Notes: a model not told the origin generated them from the sequence alone. Positions 1 through 9,091 are shown, numbered from the stretch's first letter. The stretch is DNA of 64,000 bases from Thalassotalea agarivorans (GCF_030295955.1 NZ_AP027363.1:2604001-2668000), one strand, 5' to 3'. Made by a program: numbers and translations.

Positions 1-889
1 TAATAAGCATCTCTATTTGTTTCTCCATCGGCAACTTATCGAACGAAAACTCATGCTCAATAAGCTTTGTTGGCACTACACGGTTACTCGCCAATAATAA
101 CTCTTCAGCCATTTCACCCAACATGATTTTGGCCACAAACGCTGGCAATGGAAATATAGCCGGCCGTGAAAGGGCTTTAGCTAACATATTAGCGAATCGA
201 TGATTAGTTATAGGCTGTTGTGAGACAAGATTGACCGGTCCTTCGATATCCTTAGTGTTAATAAGAAAATCGATCATATTGGCATATTCAGGCAGTGTTA
301 CCACACTCATATACTGCTGCCCTGTGCCCACTTTCCCTCCTAACCCAAGCTTAAAAGGTAACAACATTTTGGCCAAAGCGCCTCCATGGGTTGATAACAC
401 CACGCCAGTTCTCAGATTAACCAAACGAGTGGTATCTGATTTAACTGGCGAAATAGCTGCTTCCCATTGCTGACATATATCCGACATAAACTCATCAGGT
501 GGCGATGAATGCTCGTCGACCTTTGTCGTTCCGGTATTACCATAAAACCCAATGGCACTGCCGGACATAACCAGACTTGGTGGTGATGGCATTCGTTCAA
601 TAATATCAACAAGTAAGGCTGTACTTTTTACGCGGCTATCGATAATCCGTTTCTTTCGCGCATCGCTCCAACGCTGAGCAGCAATATTTTCACCGGTTAG
701 ATGAATTACAACATCGCAGGTAAAATCAGCAGGAAGGTCCCAAGCGCCAGAATTAATATCCCAGTAAAATCGATTGGGATCGTCAAAACGATGGCGGTCC
801 AAGGTGAACACCTGATGCCCTTGTTGTTGAAAACGTTTAAGTAGAAAACTGCCAATTAAGCCAGTACTGCCAGTGAGTAATATTTGCAC
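1..889 (-). CDS. yfcH: TIGR01777 family NAD-dependent epimerase (YfcH-like), 3' end cut by window edge
   Basis: The reading frame opens with GTG at 889, preceded by a GAGG ribosome-binding site in the minus-strand leader, and is still open at base 1 after 296 codons, so only the last few residues of a roughly 300-residue family are missing. The N-terminus shows the nucleotide-binding loop GSTGLIG at about residues 6-12, followed by FDRHRFDDP-like and VVIHLTGENIAAQRW segments typical of the YfcH/SULA branch of extended SDRs. The middle reads SGSAIGFYG, where the Tyr of the SDR active site is expected. The physiological substrate of this family is not established. It is separated from the peroxidase gene behind it by a terminator and therefore probably has its own promoter. 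Confidence 0.88.
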   Translation of the reverse strand, partial: MQILLTGSTGLIGSFLLKRFQQQGHQVFTLDRHRFDDPNRFYWDINSGAWDLPADFTCDVVIHLTGENIAAQRWSDARKKRIIDSRVKSTALLVDIIERMPSPPSLVMSGSAIGFYGNTGTTKVDEHSSPPDEFMSDICQQWEAAISPVKSDTTRLVNLRTGVVLSTHGGALAKMLLPFKLGLGGKVGTGQQYMSVVTLPEYANMIDFLINTKDIEGPVNLVSQQPITNHRFANMLAKALSRPAIFPLPAFVAKIMLGEMAEELLLASNRVVPTKLIEHEFSFDKLPMEKQIEMLI

Positions 890-956
890 GGTAATCCTCA
901 AGTTGTCGTCTTTATAAACGTAGTACAAACTTAAATAGATTACTTTATTATCAGAT

Positions 957-983
957 AAAAAAAGCAGCTATTGCTGCTTTTTC
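957..983 (-). terminator. Rho-independent terminator after the DyP peroxidase gene
   Basis: A perfect hairpin with arms AAAAGCAGC and GCTGCTTTT lies just beyond the peroxidase stop codon. T-runs occur on both strands, so it can stop minus-strand transcription from the peroxidase gene. Confidence 0.75.
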
Positions 984-988
984 TTTAC

Positions 989-1906
989 TTATAAACTAGC
1001 TAACAGGGTGCGACTAGGCGCGAAAAAAGCAGCCCCGGTTTCTGCTTGCGTGTATTTAAGCATGTGATCAAAATGGCCATGACCGTCAGCGTAAATCATC
1101 GCTTTTAACATCTGCATGAAAGGTTCCGGTTCACGACAGTAGGATACAAAAAATAGCCCCTGAGTTTTCATATCACCATAAGGCATACTTTGCCTCAAAA
1201 TTTCAATACTATCGCCATTTTCATCTTTCAAGTTAACACGTTTGATATGTGCTGTCGGCGGTTTCTCTTCAGATTTGTATTCAACATTTGCCATTTTTGT
1301 GCGAGCAAAAATGTCTTCCTGTTGTTTCTGCTTTAACGTACCCCACAAGGCTAAATTATGGCGGTAACGTTGAATATGCAGATAGCTTCCACCTTGAAAC
1401 TGTTCATCGTAGTCGGCTTTAACAAGCGCCACTTCTCGGCGATGACGACCCTGAGGATTTTCTGTGCCATCTACAAAACCGGTTAAATCTCTGCCATCAA
1501 GAAAACGAAAAGCGCGCGTTTGCTCAACAAGTTCGACACTATCGCCAAACATTTCACAGACTTTAGAGGCAATAATATGATTTACATCAAAACGGTCGCT
1601 GCGCACCTCAACATAAATGTCATACCCAACAGCCGGTGCAATTCTATCTTCGTTTTCCATACCTAAGAAAGGTGCTAGCCCTTTCGGCCTAGCTTGTGGA
1701 AAGAAGTCATCCCAGTAGCTCGCACCAATAGCAACAACACAGTTTACATTTGATTCGGAGAAACGATCGCCGAAACGATCAAAGACTTCTGGCAGACTCG
1801 CCACGATAGCTCTCACCTCATCGTCTCTATCATCCATTACATTAAACAACAAATAATAGCCATGAAGATTTGGTTCCGAGCAAATGCCAAATTGTTCTAT
1901 TGCCAT
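989..1906 (-). CDS. DyP-type haem peroxidase (YfeX-like)
   Basis: This is a 305-residue dye-decolourising peroxidase. The frame is open 20 codons further upstream, but the ATG at 1906 is chosen because it has AGGA 8 bases upstream and begins the conserved family N-terminus (MAIEQFGICSEP). The DyP signature GFVDG is at about residues 143-147, carrying the distal Asp, and the proximal haem-ligand His is about residue 220 in TAHIKRVN. The C-terminus PFMQMLKAMIYADGHGHFDHMLKYT is typical of YfeX-type proteins. There is no signal peptide, so it should be cytoplasmic. Members use H2O2 to oxidise porphyrins or dyes; the natural substrate here is unknown. It stands alone between two terminators. Confidence 0.93.
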   Translation of the reverse strand: MAIEQFGICSEPNLHGYYLLFNVMDDRDDEVRAIVASLPEVFDRFGDRFSESNVNCVVAIGASYWDDFFPQARPKGLAPFLGMENEDRIAPAVGYDIYVEVRSDRFDVNHIIASKVCEMFGDSVELVEQTRAFRFLDGRDLTGFVDGTENPQGRHRREVALVKADYDEQFQGGSYLHIQRYRHNLALWGTLKQKQQEDIFARTKMANVEYKSEEKPPTAHIKRVNLKDENGDSIEILRQSMPYGDMKTQGLFFVSYCREPEPFMQMLKAMIYADGHGHFDHMLKYTQAETGAAFFAPSRTLLASL

Positions 1907-2005
1907 AGTGTTTTTCCTAAAAGGCTTGTTGGTAAAAACGGTATACCTACATTGTATACTACACATTTAAAATATTTAATCTTTATCTATCAATCCGCTA
2001 GACAT

Positions 2006-2034
2006 AAAAAAAGCAGCCTAAAGGCTGCTTTTTA
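2006..2034 (-). terminator. Terminator after glnK-amtB
   Basis: Hairpin with arms AAAAAGCAGCC and GGCTGCTTTTT and a T-run on both strands. It lies about 20 bases past the amtB stop codon. Confidence 0.8.
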
Positions 2035-2053
2035 TAACAACATTATCGAGTGA

Positions 2054-3304
2054 TTAGCTGCGAGTAAACTCTGGGTAAGCTTCTAAGCCGCAATCAGACT
2101 TATCAACACCTTCGTACTCTTCTTCTTCGCTTACGCGAATTCCAATAACAGCTTTCAGGATAGCCCAAACAATCAAGCTTGTAACAAATACCCATACAAA
2201 AATAGTAAGTGCACCTAACAATTGCATACCAAAAGAAGCCGCATCATTTGTCAGTGGAACGATAAGTAGGCCAAATAGACCTACTACACCGTGAACAGAG
2301 ATAGCACCCACAGGATCGTCAATCTTAAGTTTGTCTAAACCGACAATTGAGAACACAACGATTACACCACCGATTGCGCCAAAGATAGTGGCTTGCAATG
2401 CTGTAGGTGTAGATGGTTCTGCTGTAATAGCAACTAAACCTGCTAATGCGCCGTTTAATGCCATAGTAAGGTCGGCTTTCTTAAACAATATTTTAGCTAA
2501 CAATAATGCACCAATTGCGCCACCTGCTGCTGCCGCGTTAGTGTTTAGAAAGATCATTGCAACCGCAGAAGCGTCGTCAGATGTTGAAACGATTAATTGA
2601 GAACCACCGTTAAAACCGAACCAACCCATCCAAAGGATAAATGTACCTAATGTTGCTAGTGGTAAGTTTGCGCCAGGAATCGCGTTTACTTTACCATCAG
2701 CAGTATATTTGCCTTTACGAGCACCAAGTAACAATACACCTGCTAATGCTGCCGCAGCACCTGCCATGTGTACGATACCTGAACCAGCAAAATCTTGGAA
2801 ATCAAATATGCCATTTTCCCCTGCACCTTCAATTCCTTTGATTTGGAATAGACCGAAAACAGATTGACCACCCCATGTCCAAGAACCTTCCATTGGATAG
2901 ATAAAACCAGTCATTACAACGGTAAAGGCTAAAAATGCCCATAGCTTCATACGCTCAGCAACCGCACCAGAAACAATAGACATTGCTGTTGCAACAAATA
3001 CTACCTGGAAGAAAAAGTCAGCTGGCTTAGCATATGATAAATCTTCTGCCGCGCCCATATTTGATAGGAAGAAGCCAAAATCATTACCGCCATACATGAT
3101 GTGGTAACCACACACCATGAACATGGTGCAAGAAATAGCAAACAAGGCTACGTTTTTAGTTAAAATTTCTGCTGTGTTTTTAGCGCGAACAAGGCCTGCT
3201 TCTAGCATAGCGAAACCCGCTGCCATCCACATAACCAATGCACCACACACTAGAAAGTAAAACGTATCTAGTGCAAATTGAAGGTTTGTTATATTTTGTT
3301 CCAT
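2054..3304 (-). CDS. amtB: Ammonium transporter AmtB
   Basis: A 416-residue Amt/Mep/Rh channel of the inner membrane that conducts ammonia/ammonium. The conserved pore histidine pair is visible as H179 in GSGIVHMAG and H338 in ISVHGVVG, matching the twin-His motif of E. coli AmtB. About eleven hydrophobic segments run through the protein, and the C-terminal tail (residues 395-416, with EEEEYEGVDKSDCGLEAYPEF) is the cytoplasmic region that meets PII. It lies 10 bases downstream of glnK in the same operon, the usual arrangement in which GlnK blocks the channel when nitrogen is plentiful. Transcription should come from the sigma-54 promoter in front of glnK. Confidence 0.97.
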   Translation of the reverse strand: MEQNITNLQFALDTFYFLVCGALVMWMAAGFAMLEAGLVRAKNTAEILTKNVALFAISCTMFMVCGYHIMYGGNDFGFFLSNMGAAEDLSYAKPADFFFQVVFVATAMSIVSGAVAERMKLWAFLAFTVVMTGFIYPMEGSWTWGGQSVFGLFQIKGIEGAGENGIFDFQDFAGSGIVHMAGAAAALAGVLLLGARKGKYTADGKVNAIPGANLPLATLGTFILWMGWFGFNGGSQLIVSTSDDASAVAMIFLNTNAAAAGGAIGALLLAKILFKKADLTMALNGALAGLVAITAEPSTPTALQATIFGAIGGVIVVFSIVGLDKLKIDDPVGAISVHGVVGLFGLLIVPLTNDAASFGMQLLGALTIFVWVFVTSLIVWAILKAVIGIRVSEEEEYEGVDKSDCGLEAYPEFTRS

Positions 3305-3314
3305 GACTTTACCC

Positions 3315-3656
<342 letters not shown>

Positions 3657-3688
3657 CTACCCCTTTATTATAGTTTCGCTGTTATTAA

Positions 3689-3703
3689 ACAATTCACGTG
3701 CCA
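3689..3703 (-). promoter_or_regulatory. Sigma-54 promoter of glnK-amtB
   Basis: Read on the minus strand the sequence is TGGCACG, four bases (TGAA), then TTGT. The sigma-54 consensus is TGGCACG-N4-TTGC, so it matches at all -24 positions and at all but one -12 position. The predicted start is about 25 bases before the glnK ATG. Confidence 0.85.
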
Positions 3704-3766
3704 AGTAATTAAAAGCGTTTAATTACAGCAACTTAAGTAAATCACCATGTAAAATTGCGCAGCGCG

Positions 3767-3796
3767 TGCACCAAATATGTGCACCAACATAGGTGT
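3767..3796 (-). promoter_or_regulatory. Two overlapping NtrC-type enhancer sites
   Basis: Two dyads fit the NtrC consensus TGCACY-N5-RGTGCA: 3767-3783 (TGCACC-N5-TGTGCA) and 3780-3796 (TGCACC-N5-AGGTGT), overlapping by four bases. A further GGTGC half-site lies at 3811-3815. They sit about 90-120 bases upstream of the predicted sigma-54 start, the usual enhancer distance. Assignment to NtrC is by pattern only. Confidence 0.7.
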
Positions 3797-3920
3797 GAAT
3801 GGTTGATCATGGTGCGTCGGCAAAATAGGCGCTGTTATAACCAGCGCTTTACATACTTAACAAAGGCTTTACACTAGAGAATAAAAGAATAGATAACGCG
3901 CTAATAAGTCGGGGTTTTTC

Positions 3921-4589
3921 ATGCGACACCATATGAGTCAACGCGATAATTTTGTTTACTTAACCTTTGCTTTAATCTTGTTGTTGCTAGGCATGGCATT
4001 GGCGCAACAGTTTTTCTCTAGTGCTGTGCAGCATTTGATGCAGTCCACCACAGTGATCACTTTACTAGTAGCTGTTTGGGGAGTAGAGAAAGACAAACAC
4101 ATATTAAGGCGAGCTGCTGTTTTTCCTGTCGCTATTATCGTTACAGCTTGGACAACTTACCTCGTCGACAGCGTCGGTGGTGATTATTTACTGCTGTCAC
4201 TTATGCTTATCTTTTTTATTAGCACAGCCTATAAAACAGCTCGACAAGTGCTTTTCACCGGTGACGTTGACGGCAACAAAATTCTTGGAGCTATATGCCT
4301 CTACTTATTGATGGGACTGATATGGGCACTTATTTACTCGCTAATAGAAATATTTTTCCCAGAAGCCTTTAATAATTTACAACATCAAACGCATTGGTAT
4401 TTGCTGTTACCCGAATTTGTCTATTTTTCTTTTGTTACCTTAACTACATTGGGTTTTGGCGACATAACACCAGCGATACCTTTGTCCCGCTTTTTTGTTT
4501 ACATGCAGGCCGTTGTCGGTCAGTTTTATATCGCAATACTTGTTGCGAGCCTTGTTGGCTCTCGTATGAATGCGAGACAACACCACTAA
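3921..4589 (+). CDS. Two-TM-pore potassium channel family protein
   Basis: A 222-residue integral membrane protein with about six hydrophobic segments. Near the C-terminus FVTLTTLGFGDITP is a potassium-channel pore helix and selectivity filter (TLGFGD, about residues 178-183), followed by a last membrane helix. No cytoplasmic RCK or cyclic-nucleotide domain follows. The start at 3921 is preceded by GGGG at 6 bases; an in-frame ATG at 3933 is the alternative. It is the first gene of a tight membrane-protein operon. Ion selectivity is inferred from the filter only. Confidence 0.85.
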   Translation: MRHHMSQRDNFVYLTFALILLLLGMALAQQFFSSAVQHLMQSTTVITLLVAVWGVEKDKHILRRAAVFPVAIIVTAWTTYLVDSVGGDYLLLSLMLIFFISTAYKTARQVLFTGDVDGNKILGAICLYLLMGLIWALIYSLIEIFFPEAFNNLQHQTHWYLLLPEFVYFSFVTLTTLGFGDITPAIPLSRFFVYMQAVVGQFYIAILVASLVGSRMNARQHH

Positions 4590-4608
4590 AAAAAGGAACG
4601 TTTTGCAA

Positions 4609-5673
4609 ATGAATAATACAAAACAGATTATTGATACATCAGTCAAAGTCGCAGCACTTTTTTTGACTTTGTATGTTTGCTACACCGTTTTAAAACCCTT
4701 TATCTTGCCTCTTGTTTGGGCGGCTATTTTAGCCATTGCCTTATTTCCTGCTCACAAAAAACTCAGTAGAGCGTTAGGAAAACGAGAAAAGACAAGCGCT
4801 ACATTAATAGCACTTATAGGTATTGCCCTGCTTGTTGTACCTTCAGCAATTTTTGCTACTTCAACCATCGAAAGTGCTACTTACGTCATGGAAGAATCGC
4901 AAGCAGGTACGTTAGAGGTTCCGCCGCCTGGCGAAAGTGTAAAAGACTGGCCATTAGTGGGTGAAAAACTGTATACCTTATGGAGCGACGCTAATGCCGA
5001 CATTCAGGACTTTTTTATAAAGCACATTGACCAAATTAAAAATGCTTTATCGGGCCTTTTTGGTGCAATCGCAGGCATTGGCGCAACGGTATTACAGATG
5101 GTGTTGTCGCTGATAATTGCCGCCGTATTTTTAGTAAAAGCACAAGCCTGTCAGCAAGGCTGTATTATGGTGTTCAAAACGCTAATGGGTGAAGAGCACG
5201 GCAACAAAGCACTTGAAACCTCAATACTAACGGTACGCAGTGTCGCTGTAGGTATTTTGGGTGTCGCCGCTATTCAAGCCTTTTTATCGGGGATAGGCTT
5301 AATGTTTGCCGGTATTCCTGGTGCTGGTGTTTGGGTGTTACTCGTGTTGCTATTTGCCATAATGCAACTACCTCCGATTATCGTGCTTGGCCCTATCGCT
5401 GCATATTATTTTTCAATCGCAGACACCACACCGGCAATCATATTCCTCGTATATGCCATTATTGTTAGTGGTAGTGACGCATTTTTAAAACCTATGTTTT
5501 TGGGACGTGGCATGGATACACCTATGCTGGTTATTTTACTCGGCGCACTTGGCGGGATGATGGCATCAGGCATTATTGGTCTATTCGCTGGTGCAGTTGT
5601 GCTGGCATTAGGATATCAATTGTTAATTGATTGGCTCGAAACCGAATATAGTGCACAGCAAGAGGAAAGCTAA
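4609..5673 (+). CDS. AI-2E family transporter (PerM/YdiK-like permease)
   Basis: A membrane protein of about 354 residues. It shows the family pattern: two N-terminal helices, a soluble stretch around residues 85-130, and a C-terminal block with GIPGAGVWVLLVLLFAIMQLPPIIVLGP and KPMFLGRGMDTPMLVILLGALGG, the PF01594 signature. The frame is open from 4570; the ATG at 4609 starts the family-like N-terminus, while an in-frame TTG at 4603 sits at better distance from the AAAAGGA site at 4591-4596. The stop overlaps the next start (TAATG), implying translational coupling. Substrates in this family range from AI-2 to ions and are unknown here. Confidence 0.88.
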   Translation: MNNTKQIIDTSVKVAALFLTLYVCYTVLKPFILPLVWAAILAIALFPAHKKLSRALGKREKTSATLIALIGIALLVVPSAIFATSTIESATYVMEESQAGTLEVPPPGESVKDWPLVGEKLYTLWSDANADIQDFFIKHIDQIKNALSGLFGAIAGIGATVLQMVLSLIIAAVFLVKAQACQQGCIMVFKTLMGEEHGNKALETSILTVRSVAVGILGVAAIQAFLSGIGLMFAGIPGAGVWVLLVLLFAIMQLPPIIVLGPIAAYYFSIADTTPAIIFLVYAIIVSGSDAFLKPMFLGRGMDTPMLVILLGALGGMMASGIIGLFAGAVVLALGYQLLIDWLETEYSAQQEES

Positions 5674-6788
5674 TGTCAGAAAGCAACGCGGCTGAGCAAG
5701 AAGTGGCAGAGAACGCGACACAAGAAAATAAAAAGGACTTTACCCATAAGTTTACCAAGATGGTATTGATTATCGCAGGCCTATATTTTGTTTGGTATTT
5801 GGTCAGCGATCGCATCACGCCAATAACGGATAATGCGCGAGTACGCGCTTTTGTTATCCCAATAGTGCCTGAAGTATCCGGCACCATCACCAAGATTCAT
5901 GTCGGTGGAGACAAAGTCGTTAATCTTGGTGACCCGCTGTTTGAAATTGATAACAGGGACTATGTACTTGCCCAGCAACAAGCACGTGCGTCACTTGAGT
6001 TAGCGGGTCAGGAAGTTGGTGCTAATACCGCCTCGGTAGCAGCAGCGGAGGCTAGCGTTGCTAAAGCAGAAGCTGACTTATCATTGAAGCAAGCCAATGC
6101 CAATCGTATTTTGCCGCTTGAAGCGCAAGGCGTTGTCAGCTTTTCTGATGCTGATAGAGCGAGAAGCCAACTCGCGCAAGCAGAGCAAAATGTAGCAAAT
6201 GCAAAAGCCGCGTATGAACAAGCTAAACAAACCCTTGGTCAAACAGGTCAAGAAAACGCGAAAGTACAAAGTGCAATGGCGCAATTGCGATTAGCGGAAT
6301 TAAACCTAGAACGCACCAAAATTAATGCACCAGGTCGCGGCGCAATTTCGTATGCCAAAGTATATGAAGGGTATTACGCTAAAGCAGGTAGTCAGGTGAT
6401 GACTTATATTTCTAGTGACTATGTGTGGATCGAAGCATCATATCGTGAAAATAATTTAGCCAATATTGATAAAGGCGACAGCGTTGATATTGTGCTTGAT
6501 GCTCTGCCAGGTAAAGTGATTTCCGGCACGATTCAAAGCGTAGGTTATGGTGTCGACTTTGATAAGAGCAAACCCGGTAGCTTACCAGTGCCTGAGAAAT
6601 CTACTAGCTGGATGCGAGACCCTCAGCGCTTCACCGTGATCATCAAATTTGACGATCCAAGGGCAATCGGTCAGTTAAGAGAAGGTGGTCAGGCAGACGT
6701 TATCACCTACACCGGCAACAACTTTGTATTTAATGCGTTAGGCAAAGTCTATATTCGATTGATTAGCTGGTTTTCTTACATTTATTAA
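5673..6788 (+). CDS. HlyD/EmrA-type periplasmic adaptor protein
   Basis: A 371-residue membrane-fusion protein with one N-terminal transmembrane helix (about residues 28-46, MVLIIAGLYFVWYLV), a lipoyl-like half-motif (VPEVSGTITKIHVGGDKVVNLGDPLFEID), and a long Ala/Gln-rich alpha-hairpin (about residues 95-205). The second lipoyl half (NAPGRGAISYAKVYEGYYAKAGS) and beta-barrel follow. It partners inner-membrane permeases that export compounds across the envelope. The start codon shares a base with the previous stop, and the DUF2955 permease begins 16 bases downstream, the most likely partner. Confidence 0.92.
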   Translation: MSESNAAEQEVAENATQENKKDFTHKFTKMVLIIAGLYFVWYLVSDRITPITDNARVRAFVIPIVPEVSGTITKIHVGGDKVVNLGDPLFEIDNRDYVLAQQQARASLELAGQEVGANTASVAAAEASVAKAEADLSLKQANANRILPLEAQGVVSFSDADRARSQLAQAEQNVANAKAAYEQAKQTLGQTGQENAKVQSAMAQLRLAELNLERTKINAPGRGAISYAKVYEGYYAKAGSQVMTYISSDYVWIEASYRENNLANIDKGDSVDIVLDALPGKVISGTIQSVGYGVDFDKSKPGSLPVPEKSTSWMRDPQRFTVIIKFDDPRAIGQLREGGQADVITYTGNNFVFNALGKVYIRLISWFSYIY

Positions 6789-6803
6789 AGCAACGCCGAC
6801 GAG

Positions 6804-7844
6804 ATGATTTTAAAACTGGGTAGTCGAAGCGAACTGACAACGCGAGAATGGCAATTCTTGCGTTTTGTCTTTGGCGTCACACTATCAATTGCCCTCGCCT
6901 ACGCCATTAACTGGCCGCTGTCTTTCGTTGCGCCAGTATTCACCGCTAAATTTTTGGCTCCTGGCACACCGCGTATACCGCTCAAGCTTTTAGTGTCAAT
7001 ATTAATGGTAATAGCGACAGCATTTATCCTGGCCATTTTATTTACAAAAGTTCTGGTGCAATACCCAATAGTTTTTATGATGTGCTGCACGCTTATTGTG
7101 TTTTGGATAGCTTACTGGGCTAATTCAGGCGGCAATGAGTTTGTCATCACTATGTTATTAGTAGGCCTAACCTTGGTGCCTTTACTGTCGTTTATGCACC
7201 CTGCTCTTGTAACACAGGTAACCTTGGGGCTTTTATTCTCCTGCTTAATCGCCTTAACCATTGCCATGATAAGTAATGAGCTTTTTATTAAAGGCACTAG
7301 CCCAGCAGCTAAAAAAACAGCGCAAGCACAACTCGATAAAGCGACAAAAACCAAATTAGCCATGCTTACCACAGTGCTGATTATCCCGATGCTTGCGTTC
7401 TTTTTATTCAACAACTTAACGGGTGGTATTCTCGTAATAGTGTTTATTGCGATTATGGCATTAAAGCCCGATATTGTTGCCGGTGTACAAGGCGCAAAAG
7501 CTTTACTGATAGGTAATGCATTAGGCGGTGTTGCCGCGATAGTTGTCTATAACTTTTTAATTATTGCGCCTAACTACACCTTTGCCATATTGGTCTACGC
7601 GAGCGCTATTTGCTTGTTCACATTAAAAATATTGAAAGAAGATAAGCTCGCACCGATATATACCATGGCATTAACTACTATGATTATTATTGTATCTGGC
7701 GCGAGTTTGGGTGACGGTGGCGCGAGTAGTAAGTTTTACACTAGGCTAGGTCAAATCGCCCTAGCCTGTACTTATATTATATTTGCAATGTTTGTTGTTG
7801 ATTGGTTGACGACTCGACGGAAAAATCGACAAAGTACGAAGTAA
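6804..7844 (+). CDS. DUF2955 (FUSC-like) inner-membrane permease
   Basis: A 346-residue integral membrane protein. The first 60 residues (EWQFLRFVFGVTLSIALAYAINWPLSFVAPVFTAKFLAP) are characteristic of DUF2955, related to the FUSC/AaeB aromatic-acid exporters. Two blocks of about five helices are separated by a charged stretch near residues 165-190. Members are usually found beside a HlyD-type adaptor, as here, so an adaptor-permease export pair is inferred; the exported compound is unknown. Its last 68 bases overlap the 3' end of the oppositely oriented DUF2797 gene. Confidence 0.85.
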   Translation: MILKLGSRSELTTREWQFLRFVFGVTLSIALAYAINWPLSFVAPVFTAKFLAPGTPRIPLKLLVSILMVIATAFILAILFTKVLVQYPIVFMMCCTLIVFWIAYWANSGGNEFVITMLLVGLTLVPLLSFMHPALVTQVTLGLLFSCLIALTIAMISNELFIKGTSPAAKKTAQAQLDKATKTKLAMLTTVLIIPMLAFFLFNNLTGGILVIVFIAIMALKPDIVAGVQGAKALLIGNALGGVAAIVVYNFLIIAPNYTFAILVYASAICLFTLKILKEDKLAPIYTMALTTMIIIVSGASLGDGGASSKFYTRLGQIALACTYIIFAMFVVDWLTTRRKNRQSTK

Positions 7845-8640
7845 ACTTACGCATATTGATGACACCTGTATCAAGCAACAAGTATTGACCTTTAATCCCC
7901 TGCAAAACGCCCGATACAATAGGCGCTTTATCTAAATTAAATGACGTTATCTTTGTCGGAAATTCAGTTACCGGAAAATCCAAATCAATAATATCTTCGT
8001 CGAGCTGTTCAATAGCGTCACTGCCATAAGTGAGTTTGAGTTGCGACAAACGCTCAGCTATTAAGGGAATAAGCTCACTCGCTTTGGCCTTTAAATCTAT
8101 GGCTTCATTATTTCCTTTTAACATGGCTCGCCAATTAGTTTTGTCAGCTATAAATTCGGCTAATGCAGTTTCAACTAGTCCCGATTGAATGCGAGATGCC
8201 ACTTTAAATATCGGTAACGCTTGGGTCGCACCTTGGTCGCACCATCTTGTGGGTATTTGGGAATGGCGAGTAATACCCACCTTTAACCCTGATGTATTGG
8301 CTAAATAAACATAATGAGGAATCATGCAGTTTTCTTGGCCCCACTCAGGCTCCCTGCATGTACCTTTTTCAAAATGGCAAGTTTCAGGTTTCATGATACA
8401 CATATCGCATCGGGCTAATGATTGCATACACGGGAAGCAGTAACCTTGGGAATAGCTTTTTTTGGTTTTTCGATCACAGTGCTGACAACGAATTTCATTT
8501 AGAAAATGAATATTAACCGTTTGCCCGATCAATTCATTCATCGCAACTAAGGAATCGCCTACAGGAAGAGAATATTGGACTTGCCCATTGTCTAACGCGG
8601 TTTTCATTTTACGAATTGGGCCACTTGCTAATAGCTTCAT
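7777..8640 (-). CDS. DUF2797 domain protein, Cys-rich zinc-binding type
   Basis: A 287-residue cytoplasmic protein of the DUF2797 family. It has a Cys-rich region at about residues 53-105 with several CxxC pairs (CQHC, CFPC, CDMC), which suggests zinc binding. It is followed by HYVYLANTSGLKVGITR, which resembles the opening of a GIY-YIG nuclease fold. The C-terminal portion has no clear motif. No function is established for the family. It ends inside the last 68 bases of the convergent DUF2955 gene and is divergent from a true GIY-YIG gene. Confidence 0.85.
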   Translation of the reverse strand: MKLLASGPIRKMKTALDNGQVQYSLPVGDSLVAMNELIGQTVNIHFLNEIRCQHCDRKTKKSYSQGYCFPCMQSLARCDMCIMKPETCHFEKGTCREPEWGQENCMIPHYVYLANTSGLKVGITRHSQIPTRWCDQGATQALPIFKVASRIQSGLVETALAEFIADKTNWRAMLKGNNEAIDLKAKASELIPLIAERLSQLKLTYGSDAIEQLDEDIIDLDFPVTEFPTKITSFNLDKAPIVSGVLQGIKGQYLLLDTGVINMRKFTSYFVDFSVESSTNQQQTLQI

Positions 8641-8707
8641 GTTTTACTTTTTAGTTATTCTGTTTCATGTCATTATCAGCTAGTTGATCTCAAATACAAA
8701 GCATTTA

Positions 8708-8965
8708 ATGTCCAATTGGTATGTTTACATGGTGCGCTGCGCCGACAATAGTCTTTACACAGGTGTCACCACTAATCCCACAAAACGAATAGATGAACAT
8801 AACTCCTGCAATAAAAAAGGCGCTAAATATACAAGAGCAAGGCGACCAGTCACACTTGCTTATACAGAAGCGTGCAGCGACAAAATAGCGGCCTATAAAC
8901 GAGAGTATCAAATCAAACAATTGTCCAAACAAAAGAAAGAGCTTTTGGTCGCCGAAAAACAGTAG
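8708..8965 (+). CDS. GIY-YIG nuclease family protein (YhbQ/UPF0213-like)
   Basis: An 85-residue single-domain GIY-YIG protein. The motif appears as YVYMVRCADNSLYTGVTTN with the conserved Arg in KRIDEHN and the KGAKYTRARRP loop that defines the YhbQ group. The ATG at 8708 is chosen because it begins the usual N-terminus (MSNWYVYMVRC); the frame is open to a TTG at 8684. There is no strong ribosome-binding site. The family has weak nuclease activity in characterised members and may act in DNA repair. It is divergent from the DUF2797 gene. Confidence 0.88.
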   Translation: MSNWYVYMVRCADNSLYTGVTTNPTKRIDEHNSCNKKGAKYTRARRPVTLAYTEACSDKIAAYKREYQIKQLSKQKKELLVAEKQ

Positions 8966-9091
8966 CTCAACGTACACGTGTTCGCTCAACCCCTTGATTT
9001 TACTGGTCTGCCCAGTAAATAAACCTTCGATTTTTTGCTTTCTTCTTGCTAATATGCGCCAGTTTTTTAACCAGCGAGATGTAAAAGTAGT

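Noticed and set aside
8999-9019. Hairpin TTTACTGG/CCAGTAAA as a terminator after the GIY-YIG gene
   Set aside because: The T-run does not follow the stem directly and the stem is AT-rich, so it was too weak to list.
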